Assembly: GCF_003385235.1 (NCBI RefSeq) | Contig: NZ_PQIA01000113.1 | Coordinates: forward strand, 1-32,379 | Length of the DNA: 32,379 bases | Direction: 5' to 3' | Source: Amycolatopsis circi | GTDB taxonomy: Bacteria; Actinomycetota; Actinomycetes; Mycobacteriales; Pseudonocardiaceae | Position numbers and translations under genes: made by a program | Notes under the pieces: model-generated | Seen by the model: only the letters and a program-made list of their open reading frames with translations | Told to the model about the DNA's origin: nothing | Databases searched by the model: none | Shown: piece by piece, positions 7,713-15,189 of the stretch | How positions within the stretch are numbered: position 1 is the stretch's first letter | Layout of the letters: each line of letters starts with the position of its first letter

Positions 7713-8597
7713 ATGTCCGATCTTCCGCTCGACCAGGTCCGCACCTTGCTCGCGGTAGTGGACGAGCAGTCGTTCGACCGCGCCGCGGCGGTGCTGCACG
7801 TGACGCCGCCCGCGGTGAGCCAGCGGGTGAAGGCGCTGGAACAGCGGATCGGCCGGGTGCTCGTGCTGCGGTCGAAACCCGTGCGGCTCACCGAATCCGG
7901 CGAGGTGCTGGTGCGGTTCGCGCGACAGCTCACCAGGCTCGAAGCGGACACGCGAGCGGAGCTGGGCCTCGGCGGGCCCGGCCAGCCGACGACGCTGCCG
8001 ATCGCGGTCAACGCGGACTCGCTGGCCACCTGGTTCCTGTCCGCGCTCGAAGAGGTCCCTGCCGAGCCACCGGTCTCGTTCGACCTGCGCAGCGACGACC
8101 AGGACCACACCGCCGCCCTGCTGCGCGAGGGGCTGGTGATGGCCGCGATCACGGCGACGCCGCAGCCGGTGCAAGGCTGCACGGTCAGCCGCCTCGGGAC
8201 GATGCGATACCGCGCGGTGGCTTCCGCGGAGTTCATGCGTCGCTGGCTGGACGGCGGTGCGCTGGCGGAGCGGCTGCCTGCCGCGCCCGCGGTGCTGTTC
8301 GATCGAAAAGACGATCTGCAGGACCGTTTTCTGCGTCGGCTGACCCGGCGTAAGCTGCCGAGCCGGGTCCGGCACTACGTCCCGGCGTCGGTGTCCTTTG
8401 TGGACGCGGTGGCGGCCGGGCTGGGATGGGGGATGGTGCCGGACCTGCAGTTGACTGGGCGAGAGCTGGTCGATCTCGCTCCGGAGCGGGCGATCGACGT
8501 GGCGTTGTACTGGCAGCAGTGGAAGCTCGACTCGCCGTCGCTGGCCGCGGTGGCGGAGGCCGTGGGAAGGGCGGCTGGGCGCGCGTTGGGGCCGTAA
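7713..8597 (+). CDS. lysG: LysR-family activator LysG/ArgP
   Basis: 294 residues. N-terminal helix-turn-helix LDQVRTLLAVVDEQSFDRAAAVLHVTPPAVSQRVKALEQRIGRVLV, then the linker and an effector domain with LREGLVMAAITATPQPVQGC and LGTMRYRAVAS, strings characteristic of LysG/ArgP rather than of LysR proteins in general. It should sense basic amino acids and switch on the divergent exporter. I prefer ATG 7713; in-frame GTG codons at 7704 and 7710 are possible starts. The stop codon is within a hairpin shared with the convergent gene. Confidence 0.9.
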   Translation: MSDLPLDQVRTLLAVVDEQSFDRAAAVLHVTPPAVSQRVKALEQRIGRVLVLRSKPVRLTESGEVLVRFARQLTRLEADTRAELGLGGPGQPTTLPIAVNADSLATWFLSALEEVPAEPPVSFDLRSDDQDHTAALLREGLVMAAITATPQPVQGCTVSRLGTMRYRAVASAEFMRRWLDGGALAERLPAAPAVLFDRKDDLQDRFLRRLTRRKLPSRVRHYVPASVSFVDAVAAGLGWGMVPDLQLTGRELVDLAPERAIDVALYWQQWKLDSPSLAAVAEAVGRAAGRALGP

Positions 8598-8626
8598 CAG
8601 CCGGGAGGTGCGGTCAGGCTGTTACG
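8593..8626. terminator. Bidirectional hairpin between convergent lysG and acyl-CoA synthetase genes
   Basis: Perfect 10-bp arms CGTAACAGCC (8593-8602) and GGCTGTTACG (8617-8626) enclose a 14-nt loop. The left arm contains the lysG TAA stop. Being symmetric, it can serve both convergent genes. Confidence 0.7.
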
Positions 8627-8634
8627 CCCTCGAG

Positions 8635-10707
8635 TCAGCCTTGCGCGATCGGCCAAAGATCGTCGTTGAGAAGCCGCTTCACGATCTTCCCGGTGGCATT
8701 CCGCGGAAGCTCCGGCACGAAGTAGACGTCGCGCGGCACCGCGAACCGGGCGAGTTTCTGGTGGATGTAGTGCCGGACGTCCTCGGCATGCATGCGCGCG
8801 CCGTGGCGGAGCACGACATACGCGGCAAGGCGCTGGCCGAACTCGTCGTCCGGAACACCGACCACAGCCGCGTCGGAAACACCGGGCAGCGCGGCCAAAG
8901 CCTCCTCGACCGGACGCGGGAACACGTTCTCGCCGCCGGACACGATCATCTCGTCCGCCCGGCCGGTGACGAAGAGCCGTCCGGACGCGTCCTGGTAGCC
9001 GACGTCGCCGGTGGCCATCAGGTCGTGGGCGCGCGGGACGTTGGAGCCGTTGGTGTAGCCGTCGAACAGCATGTCGTTGCCGACGAAGATCTGGCCCTCG
9101 TCGCCGGGCGGGACCGGGCGGCGGTCCTCGTCCAGGACCGCGACCTGGGTGCCGGGCGGGCAGCGGCCGGCGGACGTCGGCGCGGCGCGCAGGTCCGCCG
9201 GGTCGGCGATGCTCGCCCAGGACACCTCGGTGGAGCCGTAGAAGTTGTAGAGGACGTCGCCGAAGGTGTCCATGAACGACGTCACGAACGCGCCCGGCAT
9301 CGCCGACCCGCTGCTCGCGACGATCCGCAGCGACGACAGGTCGTACCGGTTGCGCACGCGTTCGGGCAGGTCGAGGATCCGCTGCAGCATGATCGGCACC
9401 GCGAACAGCGCGTCGCAGCGGTGTTCGGCGATCGTGCGCAGCGTGTGTTCCGCGTCGAACCGGCGGATCAGCGACAGCTCCGCCCGCAGCGCCATGCCGA
9501 GTTGCATCGCGGCCAGCCCCCAGCTGTGGAACAGCGGGGCGGCCACGGCGATCTTGTCCCTGGCCCGCAACGGGATTCGCGACAAAACGGTCGCCGACGT
9601 GCTCACGCCCTTCGGCGTCGGACGGCGCGCGCCTTTCGGGGCTCCGGTGGTGCCTGAGGTCAGCACGACGATCCGGCCCTCGCGTTCGCTCGGCTTCGGG
9701 CGCGTCGTCGGGGCGTCCTGGAGCAGCTCGTCCAGCGTGCGGTAGCCCTGTTCGGCGTCGTCCCAGGTGCTCACACGCGGGAATTCGCCGGGCACTGAGG
9801 CGATGATCGGCGCGAACTCGTCGTCGGCGAGGACCGCGGCGGGCGGGTGCTGCGTAAGCACTTCTTCGACGGCGGCGGGGGAGAGGCCGGTGTTGAGCAG
9901 GACGACGTCCGCGCCGAGCTTGCTGCATCCGACGAACGCCTCGACCATCGCCGCGTGGTTGCGGCACATCAGCGCGACCCGCGAACCGGCCTCCACGTCG
10001 AGCGCGGCCAGCGCGTTGGCGAGCTGGTTGCTGCGTTCGTCGATCTCGCCGAAGGTGCGGGAGTTGCGCTCGTCGTGCACCGCGACGTCGTCGGCGCCGC
10101 GGGCGGTCGCGGCGAGGTACCCGCCGGCCAGCGTCGCGCCCCAGCGCGCGAGCGAACTGAGCTGCTTGACCACTTTGTCCGGCCGTCCGGCGGCCAGCAC
10201 GCCCGCGCGGACCAGCGTGTTCGCCGTGCGCAGTGCGGTGGCGGGCTCGTGTTCGGGCGGATCGCCGGGCAGACCGGACAGCTGCTGCCCGATCCGCTTC
10301 GACAACTGCTTGAGCAGGCCTTTCGCCGTGCCGCGGGCGAGCAGGCCGGAATGTTCCGGCGGCAGCGACGGCAGCATCATCCGCAGCACGATCTCGGTGC
10401 CGCCGCGCGGGACCGGCCGCAGTTCGATCGACACCCAGGTCCGCTCGTCCGGGAGCCCGCACCAGACGACGTGCTCGCCCGGCCGGTACACCGCCGCGTG
10501 GATGGTGCCCTCGACCATGGTCTCCCGATCCGGGGCCAGCCGGATCAGGCAGTGCGGGCCGCGGCCGCGTTCGGCGGGCACGGTGACCTCGCACCAGCTG
10601 ATCGCCGGGACGAACCTCGGGTACAGCTCGGGAGTGCCGACGATCTGCCACACCTGTTCGGGCGAGTGCCCGACCACAGCACTCGCCTCGACTACCTCGT
10701 CTCGCAT
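8635..10707 (-). CDS. SRPBCC domain-acyl-CoA synthetase fusion protein
   Basis: A 690-residue two-part protein. Residues about 1-150 look like an SRPBCC (START/polyketide-cyclase-like) lipid-binding domain: VVGHSPEQVWQIVGTPELYPRFVPAISWCEV at the start, alternating strands, then a long amphipathic helix around 118-143. After a linker, about 155-690 is an AMP-forming acyl-CoA synthetase resembling mycobacterial FadD2: P-loop LTSGTTGAPKG (349-359), NFYGSTEVS (488-496), TGD (566-568), GRADEMIVSGGENVFP (582-597) and catalytic K674 in NATGKIVKR. Likely activates a fatty or other hydrophobic acid, perhaps handed over by the N-terminal domain (inference). Start ATG 10707 has SD GAGGCGG. The reading frame crosses the junction without interruption. 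Confidence 0.88.
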   Translation of the reverse strand: MRDEVVEASAVVGHSPEQVWQIVGTPELYPRFVPAISWCEVTVPAERGRGPHCLIRLAPDRETMVEGTIHAAVYRPGEHVVWCGLPDERTWVSIELRPVPRGGTEIVLRMMLPSLPPEHSGLLARGTAKGLLKQLSKRIGQQLSGLPGDPPEHEPATALRTANTLVRAGVLAAGRPDKVVKQLSSLARWGATLAGGYLAATARGADDVAVHDERNSRTFGEIDERSNQLANALAALDVEAGSRVALMCRNHAAMVEAFVGCSKLGADVVLLNTGLSPAAVEEVLTQHPPAAVLADDEFAPIIASVPGEFPRVSTWDDAEQGYRTLDELLQDAPTTRPKPSEREGRIVVLTSGTTGAPKGARRPTPKGVSTSATVLSRIPLRARDKIAVAAPLFHSWGLAAMQLGMALRAELSLIRRFDAEHTLRTIAEHRCDALFAVPIMLQRILDLPERVRNRYDLSSLRIVASSGSAMPGAFVTSFMDTFGDVLYNFYGSTEVSWASIADPADLRAAPTSAGRCPPGTQVAVLDEDRRPVPPGDEGQIFVGNDMLFDGYTNGSNVPRAHDLMATGDVGYQDASGRLFVTGRADEMIVSGGENVFPRPVEEALAALPGVSDAAVVGVPDDEFGQRLAAYVVLRHGARMHAEDVRHYIHQKLARFAVPRDVYFVPELPRNATGKIVKRLLNDDLWPIAQG

Positions 10708-10904
10708 CGCGATCCGCCTCGCCGCCGCACGCGTGTGGGCTCCCCGGTCCTTCCCGGACGCGTGTGTTCAGGTTGCGGGGACGCTACCAGGCACGAGAGG
10801 CCTGGGGTACTCCGAAAGACCGGAAATCCAACCAGGTGGGAATTTTCTTGCGGCGTTTTCCCCGCCGACCACGGGCGCGTCCCGGCGGGTTCCGGCACCC
10901 CGGA

Positions 10905-10910
10905 CATAAT
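10905..10910 (+). promoter_or_regulatory. Candidate -10 box of the universal stress protein gene (leaderless)
   Basis: CATAAT is followed by 7 nt and then GTG 10918. That spacing puts the transcription start on or next to the start codon, so the mRNA is probably leaderless. The ATG at 10909-10911, which overlaps the box, has no SD and is a less likely start. The region 10708-10904, upstream, contains a short dyad CCAGGC/GCCTGG (10787-10805) and no gene. Confidence 0.5.
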
Positions 10911-10917
10911 GGGCCGG

Positions 10918-11403
10918 GTGGAGCAACTGGTCGAGGAATACGGACCGAGCTGGGACCCGGGCCCGTACGAACGGGGCACCGACGGACCGCGCGTGATCCT
11001 GGTCGGAGCGGACACGTCGCCGACCGGGCTGCGGGCGACGTCGTACGGCGGCGGCCTCGCCCGGAGGCAGCGCGCGCGGCTGGTCGTGGTGTACGTGGCC
11101 GCGCCGACGGTGTGGACCGGGCTCGCCGCGGCGGCGGTCGTCGACGTGCAGCAGCAGACCTTCGAAGAGGAGATCGAGCAGCTGCGCGCGGAACTGCGGG
11201 ACCGGGCGGCCGACCTGCAGGTACCGGTCACGTTCGTGGTCCGCCGCGGCGAGACCTTCCCCGAACTGCGCCAGGCCGCGCAGGAGGTGAACGCGGACAT
11301 GGTCGTGGTCGGCGCCTCCGAACAGGGCGGGCACCGGCTCGTCGGCTCGGTCGGCAACCGGCTGGTGCGCGCCGCGACCTGGCCCGTCGTCGTGGTGCCG
11401 TAG
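10918..11403 (+). CDS. Universal stress protein (UspA family)
   Basis: A 161-residue single-domain protein with the Usp fold: PRVILVGADTSPTGLRATSYGGGLARR at the first strand and helix, RLVVVYV, an acidic helix FEEEIEQLRAELRDRA, and the nucleotide-binding end VVVGASEQGG...LVGSVGNRLVRAATWPVVVVP, close to the G-2x-G-9x-G(S/T) motif of ATP-binding Usp proteins. Cytoplasmic; role in stress or dormancy by family precedent only. Start chosen at GTG 10918 from the promoter spacing; ATG 10909 is in frame. Transcribed away from the acyl-CoA synthetase fusion. Confidence 0.85.
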   Translation: MEQLVEEYGPSWDPGPYERGTDGPRVILVGADTSPTGLRATSYGGGLARRQRARLVVVYVAAPTVWTGLAAAAVVDVQQQTFEEEIEQLRAELRDRAADLQVPVTFVVRRGETFPELRQAAQEVNADMVVVGASEQGGHRLVGSVGNRLVRAATWPVVVVP

Positions 11404-11406
11404 GGC

Positions 11407-11450
11407 TCGTGCGTGTTTATGCCGGTTAGAACCGGGATTGCCACTCACGA
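11407..11450. repeat. Dispersed palindrome, degenerate copy (terminator-like)
   Basis: Arms of 21 nt (11407-11427 and 11430-11450) match at 16 of 21 positions. The left arm contains GTGTTTATGCCGGTT, identical over 15 nt to the palindrome at 19034-19077. It starts 4 nt after the stress-protein stop codon and ends 16 nt before the methyltransferase start, so it probably terminates or processes the upstream transcript. The right arm has decayed. Confidence 0.7.
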
Positions 11451-11465
11451 CAGGGCGGAGGCGTA

Positions 11466-12218
11466 GTGGATTTCGTCGAGGTCATCGTGCGCCTGCGGGG
11501 TGCGGGGTGTGTCTTCGCCGAGGAAGAGGCGCGGCTTCTGCTGGGCCAACCGGGCGATCTGGCCGGGATGGTCGAGCGGAGGGTCGCCGGGGAACCGCTG
11601 GAGTACATCCTCGGCTGGGCGGAGTTCGCCGGCCGCCGGTTCGTCGTCGCGCCGGGCGTCTTCGTGCCTCGGCATCGCACCGAGTTGCTCGTCCGGCTGG
11701 CCGTCGGGTTCGCGCATGAGCAGTCAGTGGTGCTCGATCTCTGCTGCGGTTCCGGTGCACTGGGCGCAACGGTCGCGGCCGAGGTGCCCGGGATTGAGTT
11801 GCACGCGGCGGATGTCGAGCCTGCGGCGGTCGACTGCGCTCGGCAGAACGTGCCTGGTGAGGTCTACAAGGGCGATCTCTACGCCCCGCTTCCGCCGCGG
11901 TTGCGCGGCCGGGTGGACGTGCTGATCGCGAACGTCCCGTACGTCCCGACCGACGAGGTCGCGCTCATGCCGCCCGAAGCGCGCGACCACGAACCCCGCG
12001 TCGCGCTCGACGGGGGAGCCGACGGCCTCGACGTGCTCCGTCGCGTCGTCGCGGAGGCGCCGGCGTGGCTCGCGCCTGGCGGGCACGTGCTTTTCGAGGC
12101 CAGCGAACGTCAATCGGACGCCGCGACCGCCGAACTGCGCAAAGCCGGGCTGGCCGCGTTCGTCGAAGAGGACGACGAACTCGGCGCGACCGTCGTGGTG
12201 GGACTGCGCAAACACTGA
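11466..12218 (+). CDS. PrmC/HemK-related protein-(glutamine-N5) methyltransferase, substrate unknown
   Basis: 250 residues, SAM-dependent class I methyltransferase. N-terminal PrmC-like region has VERRVAGEPLEYILGWAEFAGRRFVVAPGVFVPRHRTELLV (the PRxxTE motif reads PRHRTE). The SAM site is VLDLCCGSGALGA, then HAADVEPAAVDCARQN. The active-site tetrapeptide, NPPY in true PrmC, is NVPY here (LIANVPYVPTDE), as in the known PrmC-related family of unassigned substrate. Start GTG 11466 has SD GGAGG 5 nt upstream. Probably not the release-factor methyltransferase itself, which normally sits next to prfA. Confidence 0.85.
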   Translation: MDFVEVIVRLRGAGCVFAEEEARLLLGQPGDLAGMVERRVAGEPLEYILGWAEFAGRRFVVAPGVFVPRHRTELLVRLAVGFAHEQSVVLDLCCGSGALGATVAAEVPGIELHAADVEPAAVDCARQNVPGEVYKGDLYAPLPPRLRGRVDVLIANVPYVPTDEVALMPPEARDHEPRVALDGGADGLDVLRRVVAEAPAWLAPGGHVLFEASERQSDAATAELRKAGLAAFVEEDDELGATVVVGLRKH

Positions 12219-12272
12219 GCGGCGAACCGGATTCGCCCGCTTTCCGTACTGCGTGCGCCCGGTGGGGACGTC

Positions 12273-12278
12273 TAGGGT
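12273..12278 (+). promoter_or_regulatory. Candidate -10 box of glgA (leaderless)
   Basis: TAGGGT is followed by CGACGC and then ATG 12285. A TAnnnT box 6 nt before the start codon and no SD indicate a leaderless transcript. Confidence 0.5.
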
Positions 12279-12284
12279 CGACGC

Positions 12285-13442
12285 ATGAAGGTCGGCCTGC
12301 TCACCCGGGAATATCCGCCGGACGTGTACGGGGGAGCGGGGGTGCATGTCGAGTTCCTCGCGCGGGAACTGCGGTCGCTGGTCGACCTCGACGTGCACTG
12401 CTGGGGCCCCGATCGCCCGGACGGCGCGCACGGGCACCGCGACGCGCACGGTTATGCCCAGCCCGCGTTCGCCACGATGGACATCGCGGTCTCGATGGCC
12501 GACGCGCTCGCCGGCCACGATCTCGCGCACAGTCATACCTGGTACGCGAACCTCGGCGGCCATCTGGCGAAGCTCGCGCACGGGATTCCGCACGTCATCA
12601 CCGCGCATTCGCTCGAACCGCTGCGGCCGTGGAAAGCCGAGCAGCTCGGCGGCGGTTACCGCGTGTCGTCGTGGATCGAGCGCGACGCCTACGAAGCGGC
12701 GGACGCGATCATCGCGGTCAGCTCCGGCATGCGACGCGACGTGCTCGCCGCGTACCCGAACGTCGACCCGGCGCGGGTGCACGTGGTGCGCAACGGCATC
12801 GACACCGAGCTGTACCAACCCGATCCCGGCACTGATGTGCTTGAGAAGCACGGCATCGATCCGAACCGGCCGTACGCGTTGTTCGTCGGCCGGATCACGC
12901 GGCAGAAAGGTGTGCCGCATCTCGTGCGCGCCGGGGCCGCGCTGGACGAGGACGTGCAGCTGATCCTCTGCGCGGGCGGCGCGGACACGCCGGAGCTGGA
13001 CGCGGAGTTTCGCGGACTTGTCGCGGAATTGCAGGCGAAACGGTCCGGTGTGCACTGGATCCCGGAAATGCTGCCGCGCAGCGAAGTAGTCCAGTTGCTG
13101 ACGCACGCGCTGGTGTTCGTCTGTCCCTCGGTTTACGAGCCGCTCGGCATCGTGAACCTGGAGGCGATGGCGTGCGGCACCGCGGTCGTCGCCAGCGACG
13201 TCGGCGGCATCCCGGAGGTGGTTGCCGACGGCGAGACCGGGGTACTGGTGCACTACGACGAGAACGAGCCCGGCGCTTTCGAGGCCGGGCTCGCGCGCGG
13301 GATCAACGACCTGGCCGCCGACCGCGCCCGCGCCACCCGGCTGGGCCTCGCCGGACGGGACCGCGCGGTGGGAGAGTTCGGCTGGGCAGCGATCGCCGCC
13401 GCGACGGTCGGGGTTTACGAGGCGTGCGGGAGGGTTTCGTGA
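12285..13442 (+). CDS. glgA: Glycogen synthase of the actinobacterial type / alpha-maltose-1-phosphate synthase (GT4)
   Basis: A 385-residue GT-B glycosyltransferase. N-terminus MKVGLLTREYPPDVYGGAGVHVEFLARELR with the glycine-rich acceptor loop; C-terminal half has LFVGRITRQKGVPHLVRA and the GT4 nucleotide-sugar site YEPLGIVNLEAMACGTAVVASDVGGIPEVV. This is the Corynebacterium/Mycobacterium-type 'GlgA', shown in mycobacteria to act as GlgM, making alpha-maltose 1-phosphate from ADP-glucose and glucose 1-phosphate for the GlgE pathway. It ends in GTGA overlapping the next gene, which makes its ADP-glucose. Confidence 0.92.
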   Translation: MKVGLLTREYPPDVYGGAGVHVEFLARELRSLVDLDVHCWGPDRPDGAHGHRDAHGYAQPAFATMDIAVSMADALAGHDLAHSHTWYANLGGHLAKLAHGIPHVITAHSLEPLRPWKAEQLGGGYRVSSWIERDAYEAADAIIAVSSGMRRDVLAAYPNVDPARVHVVRNGIDTELYQPDPGTDVLEKHGIDPNRPYALFVGRITRQKGVPHLVRAGAALDEDVQLILCAGGADTPELDAEFRGLVAELQAKRSGVHWIPEMLPRSEVVQLLTHALVFVCPSVYEPLGIVNLEAMACGTAVVASDVGGIPEVVADGETGVLVHYDENEPGAFEAGLARGINDLAADRARATRLGLAGRDRAVGEFGWAAIAAATVGVYEACGRVS

Positions 13443-14656
13443 TCGACGGATCCGATGTGCTGGGGATCGTCCTCGCCGGGGGCGAGGGCAAACGGCTGAT
13501 GCCGCTGACCACCGACCGCGCGAAACCCGCGGTCCCGTTCGGCGGCGTGCACCGGCTGATCGACTTCGTGCTGTCCAACCTGGTGCACGGCGGGATCCGC
13601 CGGATTTGCGTGCTGACGCAGTACAAATCGCACTCGCTGGACCGGCACATCTCGACGACGTGGCGGCTGTCGTCGCTGACCGGCGAGTACGTCACGCCGG
13701 TGCCCGCGCAGCAGCGGCTCGGCCCGCGCTGGTTCCAGGGCAGCGCGGACGCCATCCACCAGAGCCTCAACCTCGTGCACGACGAATCGCCCGCGTACAT
13801 CGCGGTCTTCGGCGCGGACAACATCTACCGGATGGACCCGCGGCAGATGATCGACGCGCACATCGCGTCCGGCGCGGGCGTGACGGTCGCCGGAATCCGC
13901 GTGCCGCGCGCGGAGGCCCGTTCGTTCGGCGTGATCAGCACCGAGGACGGGACGAAGATCGACGCGTTCCTGGAGAAGCCCGAGGACCCGCCGGGCCTGC
14001 CGGATTCGCCGGACGAATCGTATGTGTCGATGGGCAATTACGTCTTCACGACGCAGGTGATGCTCGACGCGCTGCACGCGGACGCCAAGGACCCGGCGTC
14101 CAAACACGACATGGGCCGCGACATCATCCCGGCGCTGGTGGAGAAATCCGAAGCCGCGGTCTACGACTTCAGCGGCAATGTGGTGCCCGGCGAAACGAGC
14201 CGGGACCACGGCTACTGGCGCGACGTCGGAACGATCGACAGCTATTACGACGCGCACACCGATCTGATCTCGACGCAGCCGATTTTCAATCTGTACAACC
14301 GGAAATGGCCGATCCTGGCGCACCCGGGCCAGCGCGCGGCGGCGAAGTTCGTGGAAGGCGGCACGGCGACCCAGTCGATCGTCAGCAACGGCTGCATCAT
14401 TTCCGGTGCGCAGGTAGTGGATTCGGTGCTGTCGCCGGACGTTTTCATCGAGAACGGCGCGGTGGTGCAGGGTTCGGTGCTGCTGGACGGTGCGCGAGTC
14501 GGCCGCGGCGCGGTGGTGCGGCGCGCGATCCTGGACAAGAACGTCGTCGTCCCGCCGGGCGCGCACATCGGGGTCGATCTGGCGAGGGACCGCAGCCACT
14601 ATCACGTCAGCGATTTCGGAATCGTCGTGCTGGGCAAGGGAGAAACAGCCATCTAG
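13439..14656 (+). CDS. glgC: Glucose-1-phosphate adenylyltransferase
   Basis: Makes ADP-glucose from ATP and glucose 1-phosphate, feeding the glgA/glgM product just upstream. 405 residues. N-terminal nucleotidyltransferase domain with LAGGEGKRLMPLTTDRAKPAVPFGG (14-38), the family signature WFQGSADAIHQ, VFGADNIYRMD and FLEKPEDPP; C-terminal left-handed beta-helix from about 300 with hexapeptide-like repeats. Start GTG 13439 overlaps the upstream TGA by 4 nt, indicating coupled translation. No SD is needed or obvious. Confidence 0.96.
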   Translation: MIDGSDVLGIVLAGGEGKRLMPLTTDRAKPAVPFGGVHRLIDFVLSNLVHGGIRRICVLTQYKSHSLDRHISTTWRLSSLTGEYVTPVPAQQRLGPRWFQGSADAIHQSLNLVHDESPAYIAVFGADNIYRMDPRQMIDAHIASGAGVTVAGIRVPRAEARSFGVISTEDGTKIDAFLEKPEDPPGLPDSPDESYVSMGNYVFTTQVMLDALHADAKDPASKHDMGRDIIPALVEKSEAAVYDFSGNVVPGETSRDHGYWRDVGTIDSYYDAHTDLISTQPIFNLYNRKWPILAHPGQRAAAKFVEGGTATQSIVSNGCIISGAQVVDSVLSPDVFIENGAVVQGSVLLDGARVGRGAVVRRAILDKNVVVPPGAHIGVDLARDRSHYHVSDFGIVVLGKGETAI

Positions 14657-14669
14657 CCGACGGCGCCGA

Positions 14670-14689
14670 GGGGCCCGCTGCCCCGTTTT
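14670..14689 (+). terminator. Intrinsic terminator after glgC
   Basis: GGGGC-CCGCT-GCCCC hairpin followed by GTTTT, 14 nt beyond the glgC stop: short stem but with a T-run, close to the textbook form. Confidence 0.6.
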
Positions 14690-14764
14690 CCCGATCGCCA
14701 GGCACATTCGGTCAGTAAACGACAACCGGCCCGAGTCCGTTCTGCCGCGCCCGCCCCGCGACGT

Positions 14765-14770
14765 TAAAGT
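14765..14770 (+). promoter_or_regulatory. Candidate -10 box of the small membrane protein gene
   Basis: TAAAGT in an otherwise GC-rich stretch, 40 nt upstream of the GTG start at 14810; a leader of about 30 nt with AAAGGA as SD follows. Confidence 0.4.
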
Positions 14771-14809
14771 CACGCGTCCGGCAGGCACTTCGAAAAGGAC
14801 TCCAGCACT

Positions 14810-15178
14810 GTGAACCAAGAGACTTCGTTCAACCCGGCACTCGGCTTCGGCTCGGCCGGGCTGGTCGTCACGGTCCTCGCGGTCGTCGGGCTGTGGCTGG
14901 TGTTCGCGAAGGCCGGACGCCCCGGCTGGGCGGCGATCATCCCGATCTACAACGTCTACGTCTGGCTGAAGATCGCCGGCCGCTCCGGATGGTGGCTGAT
15001 CCTGCTGTTCGTTCCGCTGGTCAACCTCGTGGTCATGATCGTGGTCTCGCTCGACATCGCCAGGGCGTTCGGCAAGAGCGGCGTCTTCGGGTTCTTCGGC
15101 CTGTTCCTGTTCTCCGTCATCGGCTACCTGATCCTGGGGTTCGGCCGGGCCCGGTACACCGCACCCGGCCCTCGGTGA
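14810..15178 (+). CDS. Small DUF5684-like polytopic membrane protein
   Basis: 122 residues with about three to four membrane segments (near 14-33, 40-52 amphipathic, 60-80, 92-112). The strings KAGRPGWAAIIPIYNVYVWLKIAGRSGWWLILLFVPLVNLVV and RAFGKSGVFGFFGLFL are typical of DUF5684 proteins, which often occur near signal peptidases; function unknown. Start GTG 14810 with AAAGGA about 10 nt before. Convergent with the glycosyltransferase; only 11 nt separate the stops and I see no strong hairpin there. Confidence 0.75.
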   Translation: MNQETSFNPALGFGSAGLVVTVLAVVGLWLVFAKAGRPGWAAIIPIYNVYVWLKIAGRSGWWLILLFVPLVNLVVMIVVSLDIARAFGKSGVFGFFGLFLFSVIGYLILGFGRARYTAPGPR

Positions 15179-15189
15179 GGTAACCCGGT

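Noticed and set aside
7673..8236. N-terminal extension of the lysE frame to 399 residues
   Set aside because: The added part is antisense to lysG and resembles no transporter; ATG 7672 gives the normal family length.
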